In this document: one piece after another, positions 31,432 to 39,721 of the stretch
Layout of the letters: each line of letters begins with the position of its first letter
Numbering within the stretch: the stretch's first letter is position 1
Origin: JALZKA01 sp963717635
Lineage (GTDB): Bacteria > Actinomycetota > Thermoleophilia > Solirubrobacterales > 70-9
Direction: 5' to 3'
Length of the DNA stretch: 64,000 nucleotides
Assembly: GCA_963717635.1 (NCBI GenBank)
Contig: OY970347.1
Location: forward strand, 2,232,001 to 2,296,000
Program-made: the position numbers and the translations under genes
The notes under the pieces: model-generated
Database searches by the model: none
Seen by the model: only the letters and a program-made list of their open reading frames with translations
What the model was told of the DNA's origin: nothing

Positions 31432-31579
31432 TTGGGCACCAGCCGCGTTCTGGTGCCCATATCCGCATACATCCGCATACATCCACAGGCATCCGAGGGC
31501 GCCGATCGACGCCGATGCGTGCCTGAGGCGCCACCGCTTCACACGCGAGAGGTCGCAGGTTCGAAACCAGCCGCGCCCA
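31432..31579 (+). repeat. tRNA-Val chimeric repeat, copy I (full)
   Basis: Hairpin 31434-31442/31450-31458 (loop CCGCGTT), four decamers, GTGCCTGAGGCGCC and tRNA 3' half with GCAGG in the T stem. A further short similarity precedes the hairpin (CTTTCCATGCAAAGCG here, a near-match before copy C). Ends 20 nt before the stop of the convergent cupin gene. Confidence 0.92.
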
Positions 31580-31599
31580 TTCTCAGACGAAGCGTTGGC

Positions 31600-32076
31600 T
31601 CAAGGCAGGGCGCCCGGCGGCCCGACGATCTCGATCCCGTGGGCCTCCGCAAGCGTCGCCAGCTGCTCGAAATCGGGCTCCTCCGCGGGAGGCGGAGGGA
31701 GCATCAGGCTCTGAGTCGGCTCGCCCGCCGCAGCCACGAACCGCTCAAACCCGGCCGGGGAATTGACGTCGAGCATCCGGGCTGGGGCCGAAGAGGTCAC
31801 CCGCTCGGTCTGGGGAATGCCCGGCGGCTGGTGAATACATTCCCCGGCCCCTAGAACGCGGGATTCGCCAGGCAGATAGAAGGTCACCTCGCCCTCGAGC
31901 ACGTAGGTGGTTTGACTGTCACGGCGATGAACATGCAAGGGCGTCATGTCATCGGGCGGTGAGAGGAACTCAACGAGACAGAATCGATCCTCGGTCTCCT
32001 CGCCAGTGACGTGGATGGTCGCCAAGCTGCCAAGAAGCCAGTAGACCCTGGGCGGGGCGCCTGTCTCACGCGCCAT
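31600..32076 (-). CDS. Cupin-domain protein
   Basis: 158 aa from the ATG at 32076. The cupin motif 1 is HVHRRDSQTTYVLEGEVTFYLPG with metal-binding His-x-His and the Gly at the end, cited here in its short parts PLHVHRRDS and YVLEGEVTFYLPG. Motif 2 is weaker (GECIHQPPGIPQ). Quercetin-dioxygenase-like single cupins bind one metal and have varied roles. Lies between repeat copies I and J, whose ends come within 20-45 nt of its two ends. Confidence 0.8.
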   Translation of the reverse strand: MARETGAPPRVYWLLGSLATIHVTGEETEDRFCLVEFLSPPDDMTPLHVHRRDSQTTYVLEGEVTFYLPGESRVLGAGECIHQPPGIPQTERVTSSAPARMLDVNSPAGFERFVAAAGEPTQSLMLPPPPAEEPDFEQLATLAEAHGIEIVGPPGALP

Positions 32077-32119
32077 GGCTGGTGACGCTATCGCCGTCCT
32101 TTGATGGAAGCAACTCTCA

Positions 32120-32267
32120 TTGGGCACCAGCACGGTTCTGGTGCCCGAATCCGCGCATATCCCCGCACATCCGCAGGCATCCGATGGCGCCGATGCACGC
32201 CTATCCATGCCTGAGGCACCACCGCTTCACACGCGAGAGGTCGCTGGTTCGAAACCAGCCGCGTCCA
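32120..32267 (+). repeat. tRNA-Val chimeric repeat, copy J (full)
   Basis: Hairpin 32122-32130/32138-32146 (loop CACGGTT), four decamers, ATGCCTGAGGCAC and tRNA 3' half with one change in the acceptor strand (CGCGTCCA). Ends 21 nt before the stop of the convergent NlpC/P60-like gene. Confidence 0.92.
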
Positions 32268-32287
32268 TGCCCGGCGAAGAGCTCCGC

Positions 32288-33457
32288 CTAATACCCGCCC
32301 GGATGCCTGATCACGTATCCGGCCGAATCACGCGGTGCGGTCTGCCAACGTGGCGGCGCGCCGGAAGTGTCGAACCTGAGTCCGGCCACCTGCACGAAAG
32401 TGTGACCGGAGTGCGCGTAGACGGTGATCCAGTTGCCGGGACCCGACTCGCCCCACGTCATCAGACCGGTCGAGTCGAGCGGCGAGTCGAGGAATCCGCC
32501 GCCGTGAAGAACGAAGCTCACGGAGCCAGAGCAGTCGTATCCGGCGGACTCGAAAGAGCCGTGGCCCCCTCCCCAGATATAGGGGGAGTTGGTGATCTCG
32601 TTGCCCGCGGCGATCGCTGCCTTTACGGCCGCCGGCGCGTTGGCCGGCGCGTTCGCCGTGCCGTCGGGGTTCAGCGTTGCCTTTGAGCCGCTCGGGAGCG
32701 CAACCGATTGCGAATCTCCCGTCGGCGTCGAGAGAACATCCACCAGATGCTTCTCCTTACCGATCAGGTCGGCGAGGGCTTCGCGGCGCTCAGCCTGGAT
32801 CGCACGAAGCTCGGCCTCGCGCTGCTCGGAGGCTGCGCGCGCAGCAGCCAGGCGCTGCCGGCGGGTCTCGATGGCATCGCGGGCGGCGTCGATCCTGGCG
32901 ACGGCGTCCTCGGTCGAACCGACCTTTTCGGCGGTTGCCGCGCGGAGGCGCGTCACACGCTCGACTGTGTTCGTCTCAAAGTCGTTGATCCGCCCGAGTA
33001 ATTCCGCCCGCGTAGCGAGATCGTCCATCCCGTTCGCGTCGAGGAGCACTTGGACCTCGTCGATCTCACCGTTCTTGTAGATGAACACCAGGAGGCGCTT
33101 CAGGTCGCCCAAAGCGGCGCGCAGACGCAGCTTGGTCTTGGCCAGTGCCGCGCGTTGCTGGGATAGCTGTTCGCGGGCGGACGTCAGCTCAGCTTCCTTC
33201 TCGGAGAGCTCTGCGTTCACCTCAAGCTCGCGGGTGCGTAACACGCCGGCCCTCGCGAGGGCCGCGTCGACAGCCGCGTTCTCGTCGGCGAGCTCTTCAC
33301 GGATGCGATCTTGCTGTGCCCGCACCGTGTCGAGCTGAGTCTGAGCGTTGCTCTCTTGCCCATCCAAGAGAGCGAGTGGGACGATTGTCGCGCACACCAA
33401 AATGGCCGTGAGCAGACGACGGCGGGAGGGGTGTGGATGATTCAGGACGTACAGCAT
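32288..33457 (-). CDS. Secreted coiled-coil NlpC/P60-like peptidoglycan hydrolase
   Basis: 389 aa from the ATG at 33457. N-terminal signal segment (LLTAILVCATIVPLALLDG), then about 220 residues of coiled coil (two long helical stretches, ELEVNAELSEKEAELTSARE and AARDAIETRRQRLAAARAA), a linker rich in Ala/Pro, and a C-terminal domain with YIWGGGHGSFESAGYDCSGS (catalytic Cys) and VYAHSGHTFVQVAG (His). This is the layout of RipA/CwlO-type cell-wall hydrolases, which work outside the membrane under control of the coiled coil. Confidence 0.85.
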   Translation of the reverse strand: MLYVLNHPHPSRRRLLTAILVCATIVPLALLDGQESNAQTQLDTVRAQQDRIREELADENAAVDAALARAGVLRTRELEVNAELSEKEAELTSAREQLSQQRAALAKTKLRLRAALGDLKRLLVFIYKNGEIDEVQVLLDANGMDDLATRAELLGRINDFETNTVERVTRLRAATAEKVGSTEDAVARIDAARDAIETRRQRLAAARAASEQREAELRAIQAERREALADLIGKEKHLVDVLSTPTGDSQSVALPSGSKATLNPDGTANAPANAPAAVKAAIAAGNEITNSPYIWGGGHGSFESAGYDCSGSVSFVLHGGGFLDSPLDSTGLMTWGESGPGNWITVYAHSGHTFVQVAGLRFDTSGAPPRWQTAPRDSAGYVIRHPGGY

Positions 33458-33641
33458 CGCGCCGCCGCCCGGAACTGGCGGCCCGAGCCACGTTAGGGCT
33501 CGGTCGATGGGTCGGGCGATCCTCGGGAGCTCGCGCAAGGCGGATTGCGCAAAATCGTGGTCGCAGTTAGCCGGAGTGGACTCGAACCTATGGACGTCTT
33601 GGGTCGAGCAAGCGTTAGGTGCTTCCCATGCAGGCGGCCAA

Positions 33642-33758
33642 CTCGCATACATCCACGTACATCCGCGCACATTCGAAGGCGTCAACGACGCCTATCCGTG
33701 CCTGAGGGCCCACCGCTTCACACGCGAGAGGTCGCTGGTTCGAAACCAGTCGCGCCCA
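33642..33758 (+). repeat. tRNA-Val chimeric repeat, copy K (5'-truncated)
   Basis: Hairpin missing; starts in the decamers (CGCATACATCCACGTACATC), has GTGCCTGAGGGCCC and tRNA 3' half with CCAGT. SnoaL 5 starts 31 nt after its end. Confidence 0.9.
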
Positions 33759-33789
33759 TCGGCCGTTGCCGCGAGATACTGCGCGGGCG

Positions 33790-34194
33790 ATGTCGCAGGA
33801 GAACGTTGAGGTCATCCGACGAGGCTGGGATGCGTGGTTGCGCGGCGACCTCGACGCTCTTGTTGAGGACTGGGATCCCGGCGTGATCTGGGACGTGTCG
33901 CACTTCCGGGATTGGCCGGAAAGCAACTATGAGGGCGTCAAAGGCATCCAGAAGTTTCTCGCCGAGTGGCTCGACGTTTGGGGGGACTACGAGGTGACCA
34001 TCGAGGAGATACTTCCTGCCCCCGACGAGCGAGTCGTGACTCTTCTCGTCCACCGCGGAAAAGGGCAGCACAGCGGAGTCCCATTGGAGTTGGAGATGGC
34101 CCAGGTCGCGTGGTTTCGGGACGGGAAGATCGTCAGGTTCGACAACTACGAAGATCGCTCAGAAGCCCTCAAAGCCGCCGGGCTGGCGGAGTAG
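33790..34194 (+). CDS. SnoaL-like protein 5
   Basis: 134 aa, MSQENVEVIRRGWDAWLRGD to SEALKAAGLAE. First of a tandem array. GATACT (33775-33780) precedes the ATG by 9 nt without SD, so a leaderless start is likely. Core segment DVSHFRDWPESNYEGVKGI resembles SnoaL 8 at 37149 (DVSHVPYGHL). Substrate unknown. Confidence 0.88.
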   Translation: MSQENVEVIRRGWDAWLRGDLDALVEDWDPGVIWDVSHFRDWPESNYEGVKGIQKFLAEWLDVWGDYEVTIEEILPAPDERVVTLLVHRGKGQHSGVPLELEMAQVAWFRDGKIVRFDNYEDRSEALKAAGLAE

Positions 34195-34197
34195 GCG

Positions 34198-34599
34198 ATG
34201 TCGCAGGAGAACGTGGAGGTGGTCCGGAAGGGGTTCGAGGCGTACTCCACCGGTGGAATCGAGGCGCTTCTGGAGTTCGCCACCGAGCACGGCGTGTGGC
34301 GCACGGCCCCGGAGTTCATCGACGCCCCCGAGTACCGAGGGCACGACGGCTTGCGCTCGCTGTTTGCCGTCTTTACCGAGACCCTCGACGACTGGACCTT
34401 CGATCTCATCAACATTCGCGATGCCGGTGACTCGGTCGTCGCCTTGGTCGATCACGGAGGCAAGATCAAGGGCACGGACACCCCGATCCGCCAACCTATG
34501 GGCGTCGTGTTCTCTGACTTTCGTCACGGAAAGGCCGGCGCGTTCAGCGCCTATCAGACATGGCGTGAAGCTCTTGAAGCCGCCGGGCTGTCGGAGTAG
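34198..34599 (+). CDS. SnoaL-like protein 6
   Basis: 133 aa, MSQENVEVVRKGFEAYSTGG to REALEAAGLSE. It starts 3 nt after the stop of the previous paralog (TAG-GCG-ATG). Ribosome binding can use the GGAG formed by the previous gene's last codons. Middle part RTAPEFIDAPEYRGHDGLR differs from its neighbours, so copies have diverged in the pocket while keeping both ends. Confidence 0.88.
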   Translation: MSQENVEVVRKGFEAYSTGGIEALLEFATEHGVWRTAPEFIDAPEYRGHDGLRSLFAVFTETLDDWTFDLINIRDAGDSVVALVDHGGKIKGTDTPIRQPMGVVFSDFRHGKAGAFSAYQTWREALEAAGLSE

Positions 34600-34602
34600 G
34601 CG

Positions 34603-35007
34603 ATGTCGGAGGAAAACGTGGAGATCCTGCGCCGTGCGGCGGAAATGTTCAACGAGGTGGGCATCGCTGGCACCGTTACCGCCGAGTTGTTCGCCGACGA
34701 GGTGGAGTTCCACGAGCCACCCGAGCAGCCCGCTCCACGGTCCGCCCGCGGGCGCGAGGAGGTGCGCCAGTTGTTCGGCGAGTTCGATGCCGCCTGGGCC
34801 GAGCACAAGACCGAGCCGCAAGAGTTCCGGACACTGGACGACGAGCGGGTGCTCGTGTTGAGCGTCGAGCGGTTCAAGGGACGCGACGGCATTGCCATCG
34901 ATGCCCCCGGCGCAGCGATCTTCACGGTTCGTGACGGCAAGATCGTCGAATGGCAGGCGTTCTGGGACAGACAGAGCGCCCTTGAAGCCGCGGGGCTGTC
35001 GGAGTAG
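34603..35007 (+). CDS. SnoaL-like protein 7
   Basis: 134 aa, MSEENVEILRRAAEMFNEVG to SALEAAGLSE, again 3 nt after the previous stop. Central segment VEFHEPPEQPAPRSARGREE and strand pair GAAIFTVRDGKIVEWQAFW. Third intact member of the array; same coupled-translation signal. Confidence 0.88.
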   Translation: MSEENVEILRRAAEMFNEVGIAGTVTAELFADEVEFHEPPEQPAPRSARGREEVRQLFGEFDAAWAEHKTEPQEFRTLDDERVLVLSVERFKGRDGIAIDAPGAAIFTVRDGKIVEWQAFWDRQSALEAAGLSE

Positions 35008-35010
35008 GCG

Positions 35011-35245
35011 ATGTCGCAGGAGAACGTGGAGATCGTGCGGCGCGTGGTCGAGGTCAACCGGCAAGAGCACTTCGAGGACCTGTCGGTGGAGTTGGAGCGG
35101 CTTATCGACGCCGGTGACGACGGGGTCGTAGGACTGTTCCGTCAGACGGCCACCGGCAAGGGGACGGCGTGCCAGTCGAACTCCAAATGGCCGTGATCTA
35201 CGAGCTGGAGGATGGACGCGTGGTTCGGATGCGGAACTACACGCG
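35011..35245 (+). pseudogene. SnoaL-like copy with internal deletion and frameshift
   Basis: Begins 3 nt after the previous stop with MSQENVEIVRRVVEVNRQEH but jumps directly to LIDAGDDGVVGLFRQTATG, lacking about 50 residues of the middle. After 35160 the matching frame shifts by one (VPVELQMAVIYELEDGRV in the other frame). It is not functional as a full domain. Confidence 0.7.
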
Positions 35246-35428
35246 ATGTCTGAGGGCTACGGCCGCGTAGTAGTGCGGACCCACCAGCGGGCAACCGGCA
35301 AGGGCAGTGGTGTGCCGGTCGAGCTTCAGATGGGCGGACTCTGGACGGTGGAGGGCGGCCAGGCGACCCAGGCAGAGAACTTCTTCGATCCCGCCGACGC
35401 CCTCAAAGCCGCTGGGCTGAGCGAGTAG
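35246..35428 (+). pseudogene. SnoaL-like C-terminal half
   Basis: 60-aa frame reading VVVRTHQRATGKGSGVPVEL and then FFDPADALKAAGLSE: the last half of another SnoaL protein, joined directly to the broken copy. The join suggests recombination between paralogs. Its 3' end overlaps the convergent FAD oxidoreductase gene by 26 nt. Confidence 0.65.
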
Positions 35429-36827
35429 TCGCATCGCGGGCGCTCAAGCCCGCTAGCTCTGCCATGGCCGCCATCCCCGGGCCGACGGCGGCGGCGAGGC
35501 GCTCCAGGGTGCCTGCCAGATCGGAATCGGCGGTCTGTTCCGGGGGAATGCGCGCGGGGTTCAGCGGCACGCGGTCGACCCACTCCTTGATGTCGGGCTC
35601 AGCACCGAAGGCGAGTGAGGCGCGGCCGCCCAGGACCTGCATCAGAGCCCAATCGGTAGGGGTGTTGGACAGCGGCGACGGGCGGCACACGCGGTTCTTC
35701 TCGGCATCGTCTTCTCGGGTGGCCTCCACGTAGCCGATCAGCGCGGCCGCCAGACACGGGAAGCCCGCGCGGACCGGCTGGATCGTGATCGCCTCGTCGC
35801 CCCAGATCGGGATCAGCGGCGGATACTGGAGCCCGGACGCGGCGCAGTGGACGACCACCGCGTTCCTATGTATCGCGGCATCTCCATTGTCGAGTTCGAT
35901 CCGCCCAGGCTCGATCCCGCGAATGTGTCCCAGCCGCACCACCCGTTCGATACCGCGCAACAGGTCGAGCTCCCAATGGGCGAGCGTCGGCGTCTTCGCC
36001 ATGGTCGGCGTTACCGAGGGGTCGATGCGGAGCATCACTCCGGCGGCTTCCAGTCTCAAGAAGAGGTCATCCGGCGAGGAGGCTTCCCCTGCAGCCTCCA
36101 GGATGTCGGCGGCCATCCCGAGGAACACGCCGGGGGCGGGCTGGACGACAGCGCGGTCGAGCATCCACGGCTCGCGGGGGCGAACCCAGCAGATCGAATC
36201 CGGGTCGACTCCCCGCTCGAGCAGCCATACGCACGCATCGGTTGCGGTCTTCCCGGAGCCGGCGACCACGAACTCCTCCGGCGCGGACTCCAGCCTGGGC
36301 AGAGCGTTAACGGGCACCGCCCGCACCCCTTCGGCGACGCCGAAAGGCGGCTCCGTGGTGGCGGGGATCTCCGGGGCCAGGTAGCGAGCGTCGACGATCC
36401 GGCAGTCGGGCCCGGCCTGGTGGTGCTCTCCCGACACGCGCGAGACGAACGAGCCGTCTTTCAAGTACTCGCAGCTCGGATGGAACTCCACTCGGCCCGA
36501 AGGGACCAGTTGCTCGTCCAGCACCCGTCGGTAGTACGCGCAGACCTCCGCAGCGGCGGCCCGTTCGTGCAGGCCGGCCTCGGGGCCGTCTCGCTGGATC
36601 GATCCGGACCCCATCAGCGTCGAGGCGACGCCGTAGAACGAGGAAGCCTGGTGCAGCCGCACGAAGGGATACGCATCAAGCCAATGGCCGCCGGGCCCGT
36701 GCCGGCGATCAACCAGGGCGACGCGCACGTCCGCATGGCGGGTCAGGGCGTCGGCGAATGCCATGCCCGACGCCCCGGCTCCGACTACCAGGTAGTCAGC
36801 CTCGAGGGTAATCTGTCTTGCGGTCAA
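35403..36827 (-). CDS. FAD-dependent NAD(P)-binding oxidoreductase
   Basis: 474 aa. FAD site YLVVGAGASGMAFADALTR near residue 12, a second nucleotide motif EFVVAGSGKTATDACVWLL near 190, and RHGPGGHWLDAYPFVRLHQA, typical of flavin monooxygenase-like proteins. Soluble. Substrate unknown. The C-terminus overlaps a SnoaL fragment. There is a 142-nt gap between its start and repeat copy L in which I see nothing else. Confidence 0.82.
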   Translation of the reverse strand: MTARQITLEADYLVVGAGASGMAFADALTRHADVRVALVDRRHGPGGHWLDAYPFVRLHQASSFYGVASTLMGSGSIQRDGPEAGLHERAAAAEVCAYYRRVLDEQLVPSGRVEFHPSCEYLKDGSFVSRVSGEHHQAGPDCRIVDARYLAPEIPATTEPPFGVAEGVRAVPVNALPRLESAPEEFVVAGSGKTATDACVWLLERGVDPDSICWVRPREPWMLDRAVVQPAPGVFLGMAADILEAAGEASSPDDLFLRLEAAGVMLRIDPSVTPTMAKTPTLAHWELDLLRGIERVVRLGHIRGIEPGRIELDNGDAAIHRNAVVVHCAASGLQYPPLIPIWGDEAITIQPVRAGFPCLAAALIGYVEATREDDAEKNRVCRPSPLSNTPTDWALMQVLGGRASLAFGAEPDIKEWVDRVPLNPARIPPEQTADSDLAGTLERLAAAVGPGMAAMAELAGLSARDATTRSAQRL

Positions 36828-36967
36828 TCGCCTCCCCCTCTTTCCGCTGGTTTAGCCGCGGCCCCGGGGACCAGGGACGACGTGCCCGGGTGGTGGATCT
36901 GATTCATCGACGCACGCCAGAATCTAGACCCTGAGCACCGACGACCGGACACGGCTCTGCTGACTGG

Positions 36968-37115
36968 TTGGGCACCAGCGCCGTGCTGGTGCCCAATTCC
37001 ACGTAGACCCGCGCCCATCCACAGGCGTTTCGGCCCTGGGTTGCATACCCATCCGTGTCTGAGGCCGCACCGCTTCACACGCGAGAGGTCGCTGATTCGA
37101 AACCAGCCGTGCCCA
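36968..37115 (+). repeat. tRNA-Val chimeric repeat, copy L (full, diverged)
   Basis: Hairpin 36970-36978/36986-36994 intact (loop CGCCGTG). The decamer part is eroded (ACGTAGACCCGCGCCCATCC). The tRNA half has GCTGA in the T stem and CGTGCCCA at the end. SnoaL 8 starts 33 nt after it. Confidence 0.9.
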
Positions 37116-37148
37116 TTTGGCCCGCCGCAGCGAGATACTGCGCGGGCG

Positions 37149-37565
37149 ATGTCGCAGGAGAACGTGGAACTGGTGCGCGGGATCTACAACGCCGTCGACC
37201 GCCGCGACGACGTGTCGCCATACGAGGTGTATGCCGAAGACATCGTCTGGGACGTGTCCCACGTGCCCTACGGGCATTTGCTTACGCGACCGGTTTTCCA
37301 CGGCCACGCAGGCGTGCGGCAGTTCTGGCATGAGATGGTCGCGGGCTTCGGCGTCTGGGACCTGGAAGTCGAGGAAATAGTCGACGCTGGGGACCGAGTT
37401 CTCGCGGTTGTTCGTGATCGCGCGGTCGGCCGTGCCAGCGGTGTACCGGTTCAGAGTGGCCACATAGCGGTCTGGACACTCTCGGGCGGCAAGGTCATTC
37501 GGTTGCAGACCTTCGAGTCGGACGACCGCAAGCGCGCCCTCGAAGCCACCGGACTGCGGGAGTAG
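37149..37565 (+). CDS. SnoaL-like protein 8
   Basis: 138 aa, MSQENVELVRGIYNAVDRRD to RALEATGLRE. GATACT (37134-37139) is 9 nt before the ATG. Keeps the NTF2-fold pattern with PVFHGHAGVRQFWHEMVAGF. Downstream to 37700 I see no gene. Confidence 0.88.
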   Translation: MSQENVELVRGIYNAVDRRDDVSPYEVYAEDIVWDVSHVPYGHLLTRPVFHGHAGVRQFWHEMVAGFGVWDLEVEEIVDAGDRVLAVVRDRAVGRASGVPVQSGHIAVWTLSGGKVIRLQTFESDDRKRALEATGLRE

Positions 37566-37700
37566 GTCCAGGAGTCCGAGCGATTGGCGCCAGCGGCAAG
37601 AGGTCCACGGCTTCGACATCTCGCAGCAGCCGCCACCGCCGGTGAGCAAGGTCCACGACGTCAGGGTCTAAGGAGCGCTATTCGACGACGGGTCGTTCGT

Positions 37701-38045
37701 TCAGTCGCTACGCGATCGTGAAAAGCAAGGGCAATCGCGCAGTCGGAGCCGTTCCCGCTGACGCTCTACGCTTTCGAGCAGCTCGGGTTGGCGGACCGCC
37801 CCGGTCGCGAGAGCGGGATCGAGCGGACTCCGATGGTCGAATCCGCGCCGGTTCATCTCCTCGACCAGTCCGTCGTGGCGCAGGTACAGAGCCTTGAGCC
37901 TTCCGCGCCAGCGCAGTGTCTCGGGATGGTTGGCGTAACCGCGCTTCCCGGTCGTGAGAATCGACCAAACGGCGTGGAGCTCACGATGCTCGCCAAGTAG
38001 GTGGCGATCACAGAGAACGTCCGGCTCGAGGTCCCAGATGCGCAC
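37701..38045 (-). CDS. Pyrimidine dimer DNA glycosylase/endonuclease V-like protein
   Basis: 114 aa from the GTG at 38045, 4 nt after the ZIP gene stop. VRIWDLEPDVLCDRHLLGEH, then RELHAVWSILTTGKRGYANHP, LKALYLRHDGLVEEMNRRGF: this fits the Pyr_excise family (T4 DenV-like), which cuts at UV-induced cyclobutane dimers. In T4 the N-terminal Thr is the nucleophile; here residue 2 is Arg, so the mechanism or activity may differ. C-terminus is short and Arg-rich. Confidence 0.68.
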   Translation of the reverse strand: MRIWDLEPDVLCDRHLLGEHRELHAVWSILTTGKRGYANHPETLRWRGRLKALYLRHDGLVEEMNRRGFDHRSPLDPALATGAVRQPELLESVERQRERLRLRDCPCFSRSRSD

Positions 38046-38049
38046 GAGG

Positions 38050-38781
38050 TCAAACGCCCAGTGCCGCACTCAGGGCCAGCATTCCCGCCGCGCCCATGAC
38101 GGCACCGCTCACGGCCCCACGTTTGCCGCCACGCAGCGCATTGGGGAGGAGCTCGACGACCACCAATGCCAGCATCGCACCGGCCGCGAACCCGAAGGAG
38201 ACAGGCAGCAATGGCTCGACTTCTTCGACGAGCAGGAACGCGATCGCGGCGCCGGCCGGCTGGGGCGCGCTGGTTGCGACGGCTCCCCAGAACTGGCGCG
38301 AGCGTGAGAGCCCGGCCGCGGCCATCGGGATCGCCACGCTGGTCCCCTCGGGGATGTTCTGAACTGCGATCGCGGCGATCACGAACAGGCTGAGGCCGGC
38401 GGTGTCCGAGGCGTACGCCGTGCCGATTGCGAAGCCCTCGGGCAGACTGTGGACCAGAAGGACCACGAAAACGAGTACCGAGGTGCGCAAACTTGCGCTC
38501 ATGGCCCGCTCGACGTGGCGCTGGCGCGCCTCGAGCGCGCTGCGAACACCTACGAGGAACAGGGTTCCGGCCCCCAGTCCGACCCCGACCGATCCCGCAG
38601 ACCCTTCGTCCAACCCGGGCAAGATCAGCCCCGCGACCGAGGCGACGGTCATCGCTCCCGCTGCGATCCCGAGAAGAAGCGGTTGGAGCGCCGCTGCGCG
38701 CGTCCCAAGCAGAAAGACCGGAATCGCACCCAGACCCGTCGCGAGGGCCGTCCCGGTTGCGGCAAGCAAGAGGATCAGCAT
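38050..38781 (-). CDS. ZIP-family metal transporter
   Basis: 243 aa, about eight hydrophobic helices. Helix 4 has HSLPEGFAIG and helix 5 has QNIPEGTSVAIP, the metal-binding ZIP motifs. It imports zinc or related divalent ions, like ZupT. The His-rich loop of many ZIPs is short here. The endonuclease V-like gene follows closely on the same strand. Confidence 0.9.
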   Translation of the reverse strand: MLILLLAATGTALATGLGAIPVFLLGTRAAALQPLLLGIAAGAMTVASVAGLILPGLDEGSAGSVGVGLGAGTLFLVGVRSALEARQRHVERAMSASLRTSVLVFVVLLVHSLPEGFAIGTAYASDTAGLSLFVIAAIAVQNIPEGTSVAIPMAAAGLSRSRQFWGAVATSAPQPAGAAIAFLLVEEVEPLLPVSFGFAAGAMLALVVVELLPNALRGGKRGAVSGAVMGAAGMLALSAALGV

Positions 38782-38901
38782 CGGGGAGAACGGCGTGGGC
38801 GCGGAGCCAGGCTACCGCCCAGCCAATGTGAGAGCTCGCCGGTTCGCACCGCCCGATCCTCAGTGATCTATTCAGCGCGACCCGGGAGCCCGGCCCGCTC
38901 G

Positions 38902-39609
38902 CTAGGCGTGGGCGAGTCGAGGCCGACTGGCGGGCCGCTCGACGCCGGCGGACAACGGGTGCAGTCCGAACCACTTCGGGAAGGAGCGCACGAGATGCTC
39001 GGGACCTTCGAGTTCGATCGCGCCCCTGCTGAGCGCCGCGGCCAGGCCGGCGTCTCCCATCCACACGGCGGTAAGCGTCTTCGGGTCGCTGCGAACGGTG
39101 ATGTCGACGCCGAACCCGGGATCGCTCAGGCACAAGTCCGCCTCGGGCAGTACGAGCCAGAAGTAGCGCAGTTTCTCGGGGGCCCCGCGGAAGCGGAAAT
39201 GGATCACGGTGCGGCCGGCGGGCAGCGCGTCGGTCTTGACGGTGCCTCGCATCCACCACATGAGCAGCCCGGTGTCCGGCGTCGCTTCGAAGATCGGCCG
39301 TCGCAGCCAGCGCTCACTCCAGATGCCCATTTGCGCGACGACCGGCCCGAGCTCCTCGCCGGCGGGGGTCAGGTGGTACTCGCTGCCCTTGCCGTCCTGG
39401 CGCCCACGGCGCTCCACGATTCCCGCCTGCTCGAGCTGGCGCAGGCGCTTCGTCAGCAGCGAGGAGGACATCAGCGGAACTCCGCGCTGGATGTCGTTGA
39501 AGCGGTGGCTGCCGACGAGCGCCAGCTCGCGGATCACGAGCGGTGTCCAGCGCTCGGTGAGCACCTCGGCCGCCTGTGCGATCGGGCAGAACTGGCCGTA
39601 GCCGGGCAT
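38902..39609 (-). CDS. HxlR-type regulator with C-terminal SCP2-like domain
   Basis: 235 aa. Winged HTH at about 1-100: FCPIAQAAEVLTERWTPLVI, SHRFNDIQRGVPLMSSSLLT, RLRQLEQAGIVERR. The C-terminal half (120-220) has TVIHFRFRGAPEKLRYFWLV and looks like a sterol-carrier-like sensor domain. Divergent from the 81-aa gene at 39722; two inverted repeats sit between them, likely its operators. Confidence 0.87.
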   Translation of the reverse strand: MPGYGQFCPIAQAAEVLTERWTPLVIRELALVGSHRFNDIQRGVPLMSSSLLTKRLRQLEQAGIVERRGRQDGKGSEYHLTPAGEELGPVVAQMGIWSERWLRRPIFEATPDTGLLMWWMRGTVKTDALPAGRTVIHFRFRGAPEKLRYFWLVLPEADLCLSDPGFGVDITVRSDPKTLTAVWMGDAGLAAALSRGAIELEGPEHLVRSFPKWFGLHPLSAGVERPASRPRLAHA

Positions 39610-39640
39610 GGACGCACTCTAGCGCCGGGCCGGCCGCGAT

Positions 39641-39699
39641 CAACTGCAGATTTAGCAGTTGATTGCGAGCTCCGGGCGCGATGAAGTGGCCGCAATCAA
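39641..39699. promoter_or_regulatory. Two overlapping inverted repeats between HxlR and the 81-aa gene
   Basis: CAACTGC (39641-39647) and GCAGTTG (39655-39661) form a perfect 7-7-7 dyad. TTGATTGCG (39659-39667) and CGCAATCAA (39691-39699) form a second 9-bp pair with a 23-nt spacer, sharing three bases with the first. Placement suggests binding by the HxlR regulator. Confidence 0.6.
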
Positions 39700-39721
39700 C
39701 CAGGCCAGACGAAAGGGAACT

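Noticed and set aside
33560..33600. A further tRNA remnant on the minus strand (GGTTCGAGTCC)
   Set aside because: Only a T-loop-like string is present; the T stem does not pair over 5 bp and no other arm is seen.
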